IMG/VR virus record: IMGVR_UViG_3300013093_000280
Location: 1-23,713 of that record
Length of the DNA stretch: 23,713 bases
Source: a virus
Reading direction: 5' to 3' (one strand)
Below the pieces are notes generated by a model. That model saw only the letters and a program-made list of their open reading frames with translations, did no database searches and was not told the DNA's origin. Of this stretch, positions 1-7,168 are shown piece by piece (the first letter of the stretch is position 1; each line of letters starts with the position of its first letter). Both the position numbers and the translations under genes were made by a program.

Positions 1-41
1 CCCCGCCCAGCGCCTAACCGGCTGCAGGGCGGGGTCTTTTT
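1..41 (+). terminator. Rho-independent terminator-like hairpin at left edge
   Basis: CCCCGCCC (1-8) pairs perfectly with GGGCGGGG (27-34), followed by TCTTTTT (35-41). In the rightward direction this is a standard intrinsic terminator, which implies a rightward gene ending just left of the window, converging on the leftward gene that stops at 47. The strong stem may also stop leftward transcripts, but any U-tract for that direction lies outside the window. A second small stem, GGGTC (32-36) with GACCC (43-47), touches the stop codon of the leftward gene. Confidence 0.7.
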
Positions 42-46
42 GGACC

Positions 47-643
47 CTATTTCGCTTTCTTGCCTTTGGCCTTGCTCCGATATTCGATGCCGAAGCGGCT
101 GGCGACAATTCCGGACCCGTCCGCGTCGCACAAGACAATTTCGCCTTCGTTATTGCGTAGCCACGCCCGCAGACGATTGGCGAGGTTCATGCGTTGCAGG
201 CCGGGATTGAGGACTTCCCATGTGGTCCGCCACACCTTGTTGGCTTCCCCCGTGGCCTTCAATGCGTCCACATCCACCTTGGTCTTGCCCCGTCCCACAG
301 GCTTGCAGAAATTGTCCCGCAGCGCGCAATCCAGCGGGTCGTTGGAGCCTGGGCCATGCGGGTTGTGAGAATACCGATCGTGGTACCCGGTGGACATCAC
401 CCCGCATTTGCCCGCAGGGGCGGTCTTTTCCTCTTTCGGGGATTGGAACGTCACTTCCCCCTTATCGAAAGCGTCGAAGGCATCCGCCGGGCGGTCGAAC
501 TCCTCAACCGACAACACAGTAGCGTCGTCGGTCTTGCCCAGGCGGAAATTACCTTCTGGTGTCCCGATAAAATAGATGCCACGGCGGGCGGCAGCTTTCA
601 GAATGGTGTGGTGCAGCTTGAGGGGGTTCGAGGTGTCGGACAT
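47..643 (-). CDS. Conserved phage-associated protein, function unknown
   Basis: This is a 198-aa leftward protein. Its start is supported by GGAG followed by AACACCA before the ATG. Residues about 76-165 contain a histidine, cysteine and glycine-rich stretch (CGVMSTGYHDRY) followed by a region ending in LNPGLQRMNLANRLRAWLR. The second half resembles from memory a widespread uncharacterised phage family with a KVDVDAL...LN.GQ.RMN..N.LR pattern. The C-terminus is lysine-rich (SKAKGKKAK), which could favour nucleic acid binding. No catalytic motif or membrane segment was seen. It is probably co-transcribed with the gene at 716-1069 and runs opposite to the late operon, so it more likely belongs to an early or accessory set than to the virion. 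Function cannot be assigned. Confidence 0.75.
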   Translation of the reverse strand: MSDTSNPLKLHHTILKAAARRGIYFIGTPEGNFRLGKTDDATVLSVEEFDRPADAFDAFDKGEVTFQSPKEEKTAPAGKCGVMSTGYHDRYSHNPHGPGSNDPLDCALRDNFCKPVGRGKTKVDVDALKATGEANKVWRTTWEVLNPGLQRMNLANRLRAWLRNNEGEIVLCDADGSGIVASRFGIEYRSKAKGKKAK

Positions 644-680
644 TGGTGTTCTCCTGGGGATTATATGGGGGGGGTGGGAT

Positions 681-700
681 GCCGGGGATTTCTCCCCGGC
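681..700 (-). other. Perfect hairpin with GAAA tetraloop between the two leftward genes
   Basis: GCCGGGGA (681-688) and TCCCCGGC (693-700) form a perfect 8-bp stem with a 4-nt loop. On the leftward transcript the loop reads GAAA, a stable GNRA tetraloop. No U-tract follows in the leftward direction; a C-rich run and the ribosome binding site of the next gene follow instead. It therefore looks more like an RNA-stabilising or translation-modulating structure than an intrinsic terminator. Confidence 0.55.
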
Positions 701-715
701 TTGTCGTGTGGGGTG

Positions 716-1069
716 TCAGTCCGCGCTATTCTTGAATTCCTCGATCAGGGCTTCCACGGATTGGATTTGCAGGTATAGAGCCAATTGCCGCGAGATCAGG
801 ACAGCCCGTTCACCCTTGCCGTTGATGAAGCTGGGGTTTCCGGTGAAGGCGCTGTCGAAACGGGTTGCGCCGGGGATGCCCACCACCCGCAGGCCCTCAT
901 ACACGCCATCCGATCCGATGTCATCCACGGCCACGGCCAGCCCAGTATCGACCCATGCGTAAATTTTCGTGGTGTCGGTGGCGTCCAGCAGCATGCGGCA
1001 CCCTTCCAGATTCTTATTGAGATTTCCCAGGAAGGACGAGATGGCTTCGGCGCGGATCGAATTGGTCAT
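716..1069 (-). CDS. Small hypothetical protein
   Basis: This is a 117-aa leftward protein starting MTNSIRAEAISSFLGNLNKN. The ATG at 1069 is preferred over the in-frame ATG at 1102 because it has GGAG-AACACCCC directly upstream, nearly the same leader as the next gene (GGAG-AACACCA). The protein is soluble and mildly acidic, with a helical N-terminus and a probable C-terminal helix (QSVEALIEEFKNS). The middle (GLAVAVDDIGSDGVYEGLRVVGI) looks beta-rich. I do not recognise the family. It is the upstream member of a two-gene leftward unit, separated from its partner by a stable hairpin. Confidence 0.6.
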   Translation of the reverse strand: MTNSIRAEAISSFLGNLNKNLEGCRMLLDATDTTKIYAWVDTGLAVAVDDIGSDGVYEGLRVVGIPGATRFDSAFTGNPSFINGKGERAVLISRQLALYLQIQSVEALIEEFKNSAD

Positions 1070-1183
1070 TGGGGTGTTCTCCGTATTGGTGTTGATCGAC
1101 AAAGATATAAAACCATGGCTCGGGGGTGTTTGTAAATATTCCTATATCTGTTTGTGACCGCGTTCAACACAAATTCGTTATGC

Positions 1184-1196
1184 GGTGTAGGGGGTT
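1184..1196 (+). repeat. G-rich motif copy 1
   Basis: GGTGTAGGGGGTT. It is an exact reverse complement of 1375-1387 and shares its core with the other copies in this intergenic region. Confidence 0.6.
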
Positions 1197-1208
1197 TGGG
1201 CCAAAAAT

Positions 1209-1222
1209 GTAGTGGGTTGTAG
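1209..1222 (+). repeat. G-rich motif copy 2 (one mismatch)
   Basis: GTAGTGGGTTGTAG differs from the 1263-1276 copy at one position. Its end overlaps the first TTGTAGCCAGT direct repeat. Confidence 0.5.
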
Positions 1223-1239
1223 CCAGTTTTGTAGCCAGT
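1217..1239 (+). repeat. Tandem TTGTAGCCAGT pair
   Basis: Two identical 11-mers lie at 1217-1227 and 1229-1239, spaced 12 bases start to start, roughly one helical turn. That spacing would put two protein-binding sites on the same face of the DNA. Confidence 0.55.
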
Positions 1240-1262
1240 CCGACACCGCGACGAGCCGAGGC

Positions 1263-1277
1263 GTAGGGGGTTGTAGG
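1263..1277 (+). repeat. G-rich motif copy 3, left arm of inverted repeat
   Basis: GTAGGGGGTTGTAGG is a perfect inverted match to 1370-1384, with 92 bases between the arms. Confidence 0.65.
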
Positions 1278-1369
1278 TAGTTTACTCCCTTTCCTTTAAG
1301 TGTAGAAATACAAAAGGGTGTCGGAAAAGGTAGTGTAAAAAGAAACGGGAAAAGGATAAGAGAAAACCG

Positions 1370-1387
1370 CCTACAACCCCCTACACC
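1370..1387 (-). repeat. G-rich motif copy 4, right arm of inverted repeat
   Basis: CCTACAACCCCCTACACC reads as the reverse complement of copy 3 over 15 bases (1370-1384) and of copy 1 over 13 bases (1375-1387). Confidence 0.65.
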
Positions 1388-1429
1388 TAACGTATATTCC
1401 GCTCTCTCTGGGTGTCGGCCACCAAATTG

Positions 1430-1438
1430 TGGTATAGT
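1430..1438 (+). promoter_or_regulatory. Candidate extended -10 promoter for the late operon
   Basis: TGGTATAGT fits the extended -10 pattern TGnTATAAT with one mismatch. A transcript starting near 1445 would have about a 30-base leader before the ATG at 1474. No good -35 element lies at the usual distance, which is tolerated for extended -10 promoters. An upstream promoter or an activator-dependent late promoter remains possible. Confidence 0.35.
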
Positions 1439-1473
1439 TCCGGCTTGCCTTGGAATTTTGTAGCGGGAAACTT

Positions 1474-1875
1474 ATGGGAAAGAACTCGAAGCATACTCCT
1501 TTTAAGCATGGCCCTGCCAAAGGAGCTGGTTGGGGACCGGGCTGGGGCGGGCCTGCTAGGGGTGCACACGAACAGGCTCCCCGTTCTGACGCGTGGACGT
1601 CCGAAAGCCGGCCTTCGACTCAGAAACCGGATGGTATGACCGACGAGGAGTGGGCGGCGCGGAAAGCCCGTAACGTGGCTCGAAAAGACCGTGCCGCTTG
1701 GCTGGAAAATGAGCTTTACGACATCGCCATGAATGGAGAAATTCCCCCACAAGTTCGGGTCGCGGCTATCGATAAGGCGTTGGACCGCATCGTGGGCAAG
1801 CCTATTCAGGCGAACCAAGACGATCCGAACACGATCACGGTTAATATCGTTGGCGGAATGCCCACCCAAAAATAA
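1474..1875 (+). CDS. terS: Terminase small subunit (putative)
   Basis: This 133-aa protein lies directly upstream of the terminase large subunit. TerS proteins recognise the phage packaging site and load the motor. The N-terminus is basic and rich in glycine and proline (MGKNSKHTPFKHGPAKGAG). The C-terminal half is helical: residues about 55-110 include MTDEEWAARKARN and a VRVAAIDKALDRIVGKPIQ segment resembling short alphaproteobacterial TerS-like proteins (DUF5681-type). The ATG at 1474 has GCGGGA just upstream. An in-frame TTG at 1450 would add 8 residues but lacks a ribosome binding site and would sit next to the candidate transcription start. The stop overlaps the TerL start (TAATG). The assignment rests on position and composition rather than a diagnostic motif. 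Confidence 0.7.
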   Translation: MGKNSKHTPFKHGPAKGAGWGPGWGGPARGAHEQAPRSDAWTSESRPSTQKPDGMTDEEWAARKARNVARKDRAAWLENELYDIAMNGEIPPQVRVAAIDKALDRIVGKPIQANQDDPNTITVNIVGGMPTQK

Positions 1876-3167
1876 TGGTATCGCTCAGCATAACACTGCC
1901 CGTGCTACACACCGGCCAGATCGAAGCGTATTATCTACGCGGGCCAGATGGAAAACCTGCCAGATTTCGCGCAATTCGGTGTGGCCGGCGTTGGGGCAAG
2001 ACCGTGTATGCTCAGACTTTAGCTTCGGATTTGGCTATTCGGGGTCAGTTCGTGGGTTATTTTACCCCGGCGTATAAGTACCAAAGCGAAGTTTACAACG
2101 AATTAATGGAAACCCTCGGGCCTGTAATCAAATCCGCCTCGAAAAACGACGGCGTGATTCGAACCAAAACCGGGGGACGTATTGAGTTTTGGACGCTGGA
2201 AAACGAAAGCGCGGGTCGGTCGCGTAAATACCACCACGCTCTAATAGACGAAGCTGCTTTCACTAAACCAAATATGATCGACATTTGGAACCGGGCTATT
2301 CAACCGACACTGCTCGATTACAGTGGGTCGGCCACTGCTCTAAGCAACACGAACGGGGTGGACCAAGACAATTTCTTCTGGAAAATCTGCAACGAGCCTG
2401 AGCACGGTTTCACTGAATTTCACGCACCGACTAGCAGCAACCCTTTCATGCCGCAAGACGAGTTGGTGCGGTTGCAAAAAGAACGCCCGCCCCTGGTTTG
2501 GAAACAGGAATATATGGCGGAGTTCGTGGATTGGTCCGGTAACCAGTTTTTTTCGCTGGAAAGCATGCTGGTCGAGGGGTTGCCAGTTTCGTATCCAGTA
2601 AACTGTTCAGGTGTATTCGCGGTAATCGACTCGGCCACCAAAACCGGTAAAGATAACGACGGCACCGCTGTGGTATACTGCGCAGTAAACCGAAGCGCAT
2701 TTGGGCACCCTTTAGTCATTCTTGATTACGACATCAAGCAAATTGAGGGGGCGCTGCTCGAACACTGGCTGCCTTCCGTGTTCGAACGATGCGAAGAACT
2801 GGCCAAAGAGTGCAAAGCCCAGGTTGGGTCCCTCGGGGTTTGGATCGAAGACAAGGCAAGCGGCATGGTACTCCTTCAGCAAGGCGCTAGGCGCGGCTGG
2901 GCCACTAATGCCATCGACAGTAAGCTAACCTCGGTGGGCAAGTCAGAGCGAGCTATATCAGTATCGGGGTACGTGTATCGAGGAATGGTAAAGGTGTCCC
3001 AGTTTGCCTATGACAAAATGGTTAACTACAAAGGGTCCACCCGCAACCATATGTTAAACCAAGTTCTCACTTTTACTATCGGCATCAAAGACCAGGGCGA
3101 AGACGACTTGTTAGACGCATTTTGCTACGCAGTAGCAATCGCTCTGGGCAACAACGAAGGGTTCTAA
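1875..3167 (+). CDS. terL: Terminase large subunit (packaging ATPase and nuclease)
   Basis: This 430-aa motor protein pumps DNA into the prohead and cuts the concatemer. The ATPase domain carries a terminase Walker A, GRRWGKT (residues 37-43), and a Walker B, LIDEAA (123-128), with the acidic pair D125-E126. A coupling-motif candidate, ATALSNTNG, lies near 153-161. The RNase H-like nuclease domain begins near residue 246, with acidic candidates D252 (FAVIDSATKTG), E325 (WIEDKAS) and D411/D414 (EDDLLDAF). Length fits a compact TerL. It starts inside the TerS stop (TAATG), which implies translational coupling. Confidence 0.95.
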   Translation: MVSLSITLPVLHTGQIEAYYLRGPDGKPARFRAIRCGRRWGKTVYAQTLASDLAIRGQFVGYFTPAYKYQSEVYNELMETLGPVIKSASKNDGVIRTKTGGRIEFWTLENESAGRSRKYHHALIDEAAFTKPNMIDIWNRAIQPTLLDYSGSATALSNTNGVDQDNFFWKICNEPEHGFTEFHAPTSSNPFMPQDELVRLQKERPPLVWKQEYMAEFVDWSGNQFFSLESMLVEGLPVSYPVNCSGVFAVIDSATKTGKDNDGTAVVYCAVNRSAFGHPLVILDYDIKQIEGALLEHWLPSVFERCEELAKECKAQVGSLGVWIEDKASGMVLLQQGARRGWATNAIDSKLTSVGKSERAISVSGYVYRGMVKVSQFAYDKMVNYKGSTRNHMLNQVLTFTIGIKDQGEDDLLDAFCYAVAIALGNNEGF

Positions 3168-3168
3168 C

Positions 3169-3342
3169 ATGGATTTGGTCGAAAAATTGTCCGCTACCCT
3201 CGGTTTTCGCGGGATCTTCGTTTCCCCTCAGAAACTCGCTGAGGCTCTTAATTCTGTCGGTATTGCACTCGTAACCAGCCCGAGTTCTGGTGTATCCTCC
3301 CATCTGGCGGAACATCGCAAGCTGTTCGCTGAAAACTCATGA
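3169..3342 (+). CDS. 57-aa hypothetical protein between terminase and portal
   Basis: The frame from ATG 3169 to TGA 3342 encodes 57 residues beginning MDLVEKLSATLGFRGIFVSP and ending KLFAENS. GAAGG lies about 8 bases upstream, inside the terL end. It fills the gap between terL (stop 3167) and the portal (start 3357) in the same direction, which supports a real gene. The sequence suggests an amphipathic helix, then a short serine-rich stretch, then a basic helix. No family was recognised. Confidence 0.55.
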   Translation: MDLVEKLSATLGFRGIFVSPQKLAEALNSVGIALVTSPSSGVSSHLAEHRKLFAENS

Positions 3343-3356
3343 AGTAGGGTGTCACC

Positions 3357-4778
3357 TTGTCCGCGATCAATATCTCTGGGACTAATGTGGGTGGCTCACT
3401 TCAGCAATTGTTGATGTGCGACGAAATCGTGCCTGGGAGCGACGTTTCTTACCAGATTTGCAAAGCCATTTACTCGTATCATCCTCTTGGTCGAAAAATG
3501 GCTGATTCCCCCATTGTGATGGCACAAAGCCAGCCTCGCCAAATCAGCATTACTAATGCCCCAGAAGACCGAGTTCGAGAAGCATTCGAGAACGAATGGG
3601 CAAAGATGGACGTAGACGGCATAATCTCGCAGGTGGCGAGTATTGCCCGGATATATGGTATCGGCTCTGTGGTCATGGGTGCAGAAGGCGTCGAGCCAGA
3701 CCAAGAAATATCATTCGATAAACTTGCTGATTTGTCGTTGTATTTCAATGTTCTGGACCCGCTGAACACTGCGGGGTCTTTGGTGCTGAACCAGGACCCT
3801 AACGCTCCAGATTTCCAGAAACACACTATCGTCACTGCCGCCGGTAAGCCGTACCATCGCAGCCGCGCAGTCGTGTTGATGAACGAACGTCCTATCTATA
3901 TCGAATACACTACGTCCGCGTTTGGTTACGTGGGTCGTTCTGTGTATCAACGTGCTTTGTTCCCGTTGAAATCGTTCGTGAATACCATGGTCGCGGACGA
4001 CATGGTGGCCCGTAAGCTTGGCTTAATTATTGCTAAGCTCAAAGCCCCAGGCTCGATCATCGACAACGCGATGCAACGTTTGGCGGGCATTAAGCGTGAA
4101 ATTCTTAAGGAAGCCCAAACCAACAACGTGCTGTCTATTGACACGGCGGAAGATATTTCTGCTATTGATATGCAGAACGTGGATGGTGCAGGCACATACT
4201 CTAGAACTAACATTTTGAAAAACATCGCTACTGCGGCGGACATGCCGGCCAAACTGCTGGATAACGAAACCCTCGTCTCTGGCTTCGGAGAGGGCGTAGA
4301 AGACGCCAAGAATATCGCCCGGTATATTGATGGGATTCGGCGTTGGATGGCCCCTCTTTACGCGTTCTTCGACGACATTGTGGCCCGTCGTGCGTGGAAT
4401 GAGGATTTTTATAAAACCATCCAGGAAGCATTCCCTGACTATAAAGATGTTGGATATAAAGAGGCGTTTTGGCGCTGGAAAAACAGCCTGAAAACCGAAT
4501 GGCCGTCACTGCTCAAAGACCCTGAGTCTGATTCCAAAATTGAAGATGTTCGCCAAAAAGCGGTCATGTCGATGTTGGAAATTTTGCTGCCGCAGATGGA
4601 TCCCGAAAATCGGGTTAAAGTTATTGCTTGGGCGGTAGACAACGCGGGTGAGAACAAGCTGTTGTTCCCTATGCCCCTTGTTCTGGATTTTGACGAGCTT
4701 AAGAACTTCGAACCCCCCACACCCCCTACGCCCTCTGCAGCCCCCACTCCGCCTAAACCCGAAACCGGCGGAATGTAA
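3357..4778 (+). CDS. Portal protein, DUF1073 type
   Basis: This 473-aa protein would form the dodecameric ring at the capsid vertex through which DNA passes. Its position after terL and before the MuF-type minor head gene matches portals. The segment LVSGFGEGVEDAKNIARYID (306-325) followed by IRRWMAPLYAFFDDIVARRAW (327-347) matches the GEG...D..NY...I...Q...P.L region of DUF1073-like portals from memory. The C-terminus is a proline-rich tail (453-468). Translation starts at TTG 3357: an in-frame TAG at 3345 excludes earlier starts, and a weak AGGG lies upstream. Databases sometimes label DUF1073 portals as Acb1-family because some are fused to an anti-CBASS enzyme; no such domain is visible here. 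Confidence 0.85.
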   Translation: MSAINISGTNVGGSLQQLLMCDEIVPGSDVSYQICKAIYSYHPLGRKMADSPIVMAQSQPRQISITNAPEDRVREAFENEWAKMDVDGIISQVASIARIYGIGSVVMGAEGVEPDQEISFDKLADLSLYFNVLDPLNTAGSLVLNQDPNAPDFQKHTIVTAAGKPYHRSRAVVLMNERPIYIEYTTSAFGYVGRSVYQRALFPLKSFVNTMVADDMVARKLGLIIAKLKAPGSIIDNAMQRLAGIKREILKEAQTNNVLSIDTAEDISAIDMQNVDGAGTYSRTNILKNIATAADMPAKLLDNETLVSGFGEGVEDAKNIARYIDGIRRWMAPLYAFFDDIVARRAWNEDFYKTIQEAFPDYKDVGYKEAFWRWKNSLKTEWPSLLKDPESDSKIEDVRQKAVMSMLEILLPQMDPENRVKVIAWAVDNAGENKLLFPMPLVLDFDELKNFEPPTPPTPSAAPTPPKPETGGM

Positions 4779-4785
4779 CAAATGC

Positions 4786-5040
4786 ATGACGATGTTGCTG
4801 CGTCGTGATGCTACTGCCGATCGGGCGGGTCCTCTCCCCTCGCCCGATCGGTGGGACCAAAACGGTGTAGAAGCGGAGTCGAGACGGATCGTCCGGGCTA
4901 GGCTAGAAGCCGATCATATGAGAAGCGCCCGTCAAACTGCAATGACAAAACTGGCGGGTTTACGGCACGACGTGTTGGCGTTTCTGCGAGTAGCGGAAGA
5001 GATAGAAGCTCTTGACGCTCAAATTGATCGGATAGGTTAA
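4786..5040 (+). CDS. 84-aa hypothetical helical protein
   Basis: This protein lies between the portal and the minor head gene. The first plausible in-frame ATG is 4786 (MTMLLRRDATADRAG). A second ATG at 4792 is also possible, and the ribosome binding site is weak (CGGCGGA about 14 bases upstream). The C-terminal half is strongly helical and charged (RRIVRARLEADH to EEIEALDAQIDRIG) and may form a coiled coil. Its stop overlaps the next start (TAATG), which supports translation. The family was not recognised. A role in portal or head assembly is inferred only from position. Confidence 0.65.
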   Translation: MTMLLRRDATADRAGPLPSPDRWDQNGVEAESRRIVRARLEADHMRSARQTAMTKLAGLRHDVLAFLRVAEEIEALDAQIDRIG

Positions 5041-5879
5041 TGAGTCGGAATGAAAAACCGCTAAGTTTTTATGAGGTAGTCACCGCCGCAGTACGGGATA
5101 TCTCGGAACATGGATATGATAGTCAAACCCGTGTGGATTTTTGGCTGGGCGAAATCGCCAAAGCGGCTGCCCGCGATATGACCCCGCCCCATGTGTTGCA
5201 AGAAACTTTGAACGGGGCGTTGCGCGGATTATACCAGCGCCTAATCGACAAGGGCGGAATTCTGCAACAACACCCCGGAGTTTCTCGTTATACTCTTGAA
5301 AAGATAAAACCCGCTCTTCGTGCCGAGTTGGATAGGCGTATCGTGGCGTCGGCGCAACTGATCAAACTGAACCGGGAAGCGGCCATCCAGAAAACGTTAC
5401 AACGATTCAGTGGGTGGGCTACGTCTATCCCTATCGGCGGGTCGGAAGTGGTGGACAAAGTAGACACTAAAGACGACATCAAAAAATCGCTTAAACAGCT
5501 GCCTTTTGAAGAACGTCGGGTGATCATCGATCAAAGTCACAAGTTGGTGTCGTCTTTGTCTGAAATAGTCGCCCACGACGGCGGGGCGATCGCCGGAGAG
5601 TGGCATTCGCATTGGAAACAACTAAATTATAACTACCGGCGAGACCACAAAGAGCGTGACCGGAAAGTGTACGCGGTTCGCGGGAACTGGGCTATTGAGC
5701 AAGGGTTGATGAAAGTCGGCCCTGCAGGATATACTGACGAAATCACCACCCCTGGCGAAGAAGTATTCTGCCGGTGCTATTATCGTTGGTTGTACAACGT
5801 TCGTGAGTTGCCTGACGACATGGTAACGGTTAAAGGCAAGGCTAAACTGGCCGAAATCAGAGGTTTACTTAAGTCATGA
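5040..5879 (+). CDS. Phage minor head morphogenesis protein (MuF/gp7-like)
   Basis: This 279-aa protein is a minor capsid component, by analogy with Mu gpF and SPP1 gp7, which associate with the portal and are packaged in the head. The N-terminal 180 residues are helical. The C-terminal domain shows the family signature: a charged RDHKERDRKVYAVRG stretch (201-215) with a nearby histidine-rich segment (WHSHWKQL, 188-195), then GYTDEITTPGEEVFCRCYYRW (230-250), including the typical P-G-E...CRC cysteine pair (C244, C246). It overlaps its upstream neighbour (TAATG) and its downstream neighbour (ATGA). In many phages this family carries fused C-terminal effector domains; here a metallopeptidase-like protein is encoded by the next gene instead. 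Confidence 0.85.
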   Translation: MSRNEKPLSFYEVVTAAVRDISEHGYDSQTRVDFWLGEIAKAAARDMTPPHVLQETLNGALRGLYQRLIDKGGILQQHPGVSRYTLEKIKPALRAELDRRIVASAQLIKLNREAAIQKTLQRFSGWATSIPIGGSEVVDKVDTKDDIKKSLKQLPFEERRVIIDQSHKLVSSLSEIVAHDGGAIAGEWHSHWKQLNYNYRRDHKERDRKVYAVRGNWAIEQGLMKVGPAGYTDEITTPGEEVFCRCYYRWLYNVRELPDDMVTVKGKAKLAEIRGLLKS

Positions 5880-7165
5880 TCAACCTTGACGACGCGTTAG
5901 CGCGAATTGACCGGTCTCTAAGTCGTAAACGGGCCATGGCGGCGGTGTCTCAGGCGTTTCCGCGCGTCAAGGTTGATGAAGCCGAACGGAAAATCGCTAA
6001 ACTTTTGGCTAAAATTGATTCGCAGTTGGGTGGTGTTCGATCTGACGCCGCAGAATTTAAAGAAAATGACCACCCTCGCGGACCAGACGGCAAATTCACG
6101 TCTGGAGCAGGCTCTTCCGGCAAAACGTCACCGGGGGTGGTAAGTTACCGCCAGACTTTGGGCAAGAAAATCAAAGGAACTTCTCGCGGTTTGATCCGCC
6201 ATATGCTGACTGAAGGCGGATATTCTGAAGAAGAGATCCTTCAGGCTGCTCGTGATGAGTACGGGCCAATGGATGAGACTTACGATTATATTGGTGAAAA
6301 TCTCAAACAGTTAAACGAAGAACGGGCAAAAGCGGGAAAAAAAGAACTAACCCGCCCGCCTGTGAAAGTGCAACGAGACCCAGGTATACGTAAGTACGTC
6401 CGTAAAGGACCTGTTCATAATTCCGATAGACTATCTGAAATTATGGATTTTCAGGAAAGAACAAAATCCGAAAGCGACTGGCATATACGTACTGCCGCTT
6501 GGGCAGATGCTTCCGAAGATTTTTTGGACGTAATTGCTGGCACCGCGCAATTGGGTGGTGGCGTAATATCGCGTCCAGATTTAGAAAAATTCCTTTGTTA
6601 TTATCATACTGAGTCTTCGTTAATTCAAATGGCCTGTTCATTTACAGACCCCGACTCCGCCATTGTGTTTAGGCACGAATACGGCCACGCAATCGATTTT
6701 AAAAGTGGGTCTACTCAAAAATCAGCCAAATACGTTGCGGAACGCGACGAAGACGCTGCTAGCATTTTAGGGTCGGCCTGGACTCCCGACAATGGTGAAT
6801 GGGACGTGGAGAAACGGTTGGAATTTAATGACCGGGTCATGAACCAAATTGATTACTCCAAGGGCACAACTCAAGCCGTTTCAAAATCCCCACGTGGTTA
6901 TACTCCTAAGGCTTTTTTCCATGATTTTGTGGGGGCTTTAACTTGCAACGTGTTGGGACAAGGCCACACGGACGAGTATTATAAAGGAAACCCTGACGCG
7001 CGTTTGGCCGAAATGTTTGCCAACTACGTTACGTTGACACAGGGAAAAGACGGGGATTATTGGGCGGGCATTTTGCATAAAATCGCCCCTAAATCCTGTT
7101 CGCGTTTCGACGAAATGCTTGAAGGCACCGCCGAATGGGGCCGTGTTACGATGAAAAAGGACTAA
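5876..7165 (+). CDS. Putative virion-associated zinc metallopeptidase
   Basis: This 429-aa protein is translationally coupled to the minor head gene (ATGA). Residues 1-60 form a basic, helical region. A linker follows at about 60-85 with the motif DHPRGPDGKFTSG, a type of segment I associate from memory with phage head proteins that carry extra domains. The C-terminal domain contains HEYGH (267-271), a zincin HExxH motif within VFRHEYGHAID, and a downstream helix ARLAEMFANYV whose E379 could be the third zinc ligand, as in gluzincins. This indicates a zinc-dependent peptidase, but the substrate is unknown. Options are head maturation, an injected anti-host protein, or a MuF-associated polymorphic toxin. 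No signal peptide or membrane helix was seen. Confidence 0.75.
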   Translation: MINLDDALARIDRSLSRKRAMAAVSQAFPRVKVDEAERKIAKLLAKIDSQLGGVRSDAAEFKENDHPRGPDGKFTSGAGSSGKTSPGVVSYRQTLGKKIKGTSRGLIRHMLTEGGYSEEEILQAARDEYGPMDETYDYIGENLKQLNEERAKAGKKELTRPPVKVQRDPGIRKYVRKGPVHNSDRLSEIMDFQERTKSESDWHIRTAAWADASEDFLDVIAGTAQLGGGVISRPDLEKFLCYYHTESSLIQMACSFTDPDSAIVFRHEYGHAIDFKSGSTQKSAKYVAERDEDAASILGSAWTPDNGEWDVEKRLEFNDRVMNQIDYSKGTTQAVSKSPRGYTPKAFFHDFVGALTCNVLGQGHTDEYYKGNPDARLAEMFANYVTLTQGKDGDYWAGILHKIAPKSCSRFDEMLEGTAEWGRVTMKKD

Positions 7166-7168
7166 GTT

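Larger units (their letters stand above)
1070..1473. other. Divergent noncoding region between leftward genes and terminase operon
   Basis: About 400 bases carry no convincing gene on either strand. The region holds four copies of a GTAGGGGGTTGTAGG-like motif, two close copies of TTGTAGCCAGT, a purine-rich stretch (about 1303-1367), and a likely rightward promoter (TGGTATAGT, 1430-1438). A weak leftward promoter could be TTGAAC then TATAGG on the minus strand around 1140-1165, but its spacing is short. The position before the terminase genes suits a control region and possibly a packaging recognition site; that role is inference. Confidence 0.6.

Noticed and set aside
681-700. Hairpin as an intrinsic terminator
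   Set aside because: No U-tract follows on the leftward transcript, and the run following on the rightward strand is TTGTCGTG.
194-778. Rightward 194-aa open frame over the leftward gene
   Set aside because: The leftward frame has a good ribosome binding site, a family-like sequence and a matching neighbour; the rightward one spans the intergenic hairpin and has none of these.
1450-1473. TTG start extending terS by 8 residues
   Set aside because: No ribosome binding site is present and the position is within a few bases of the candidate transcription start; ATG 1474 is preferred.
1387-1869. Leftward 160-aa open frame antisense to terS
   Set aside because: No ribosome binding site or recognisable domain, and it opposes a gene supported by its coupling to terL.
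3357-4778. Acb1 anti-CBASS activity in the portal gene
   Set aside because: DUF1073 proteins are sometimes labelled this way, but the paired HxT motifs of the Acb1 2H phosphoesterase are not visible and the length fits the portal alone.
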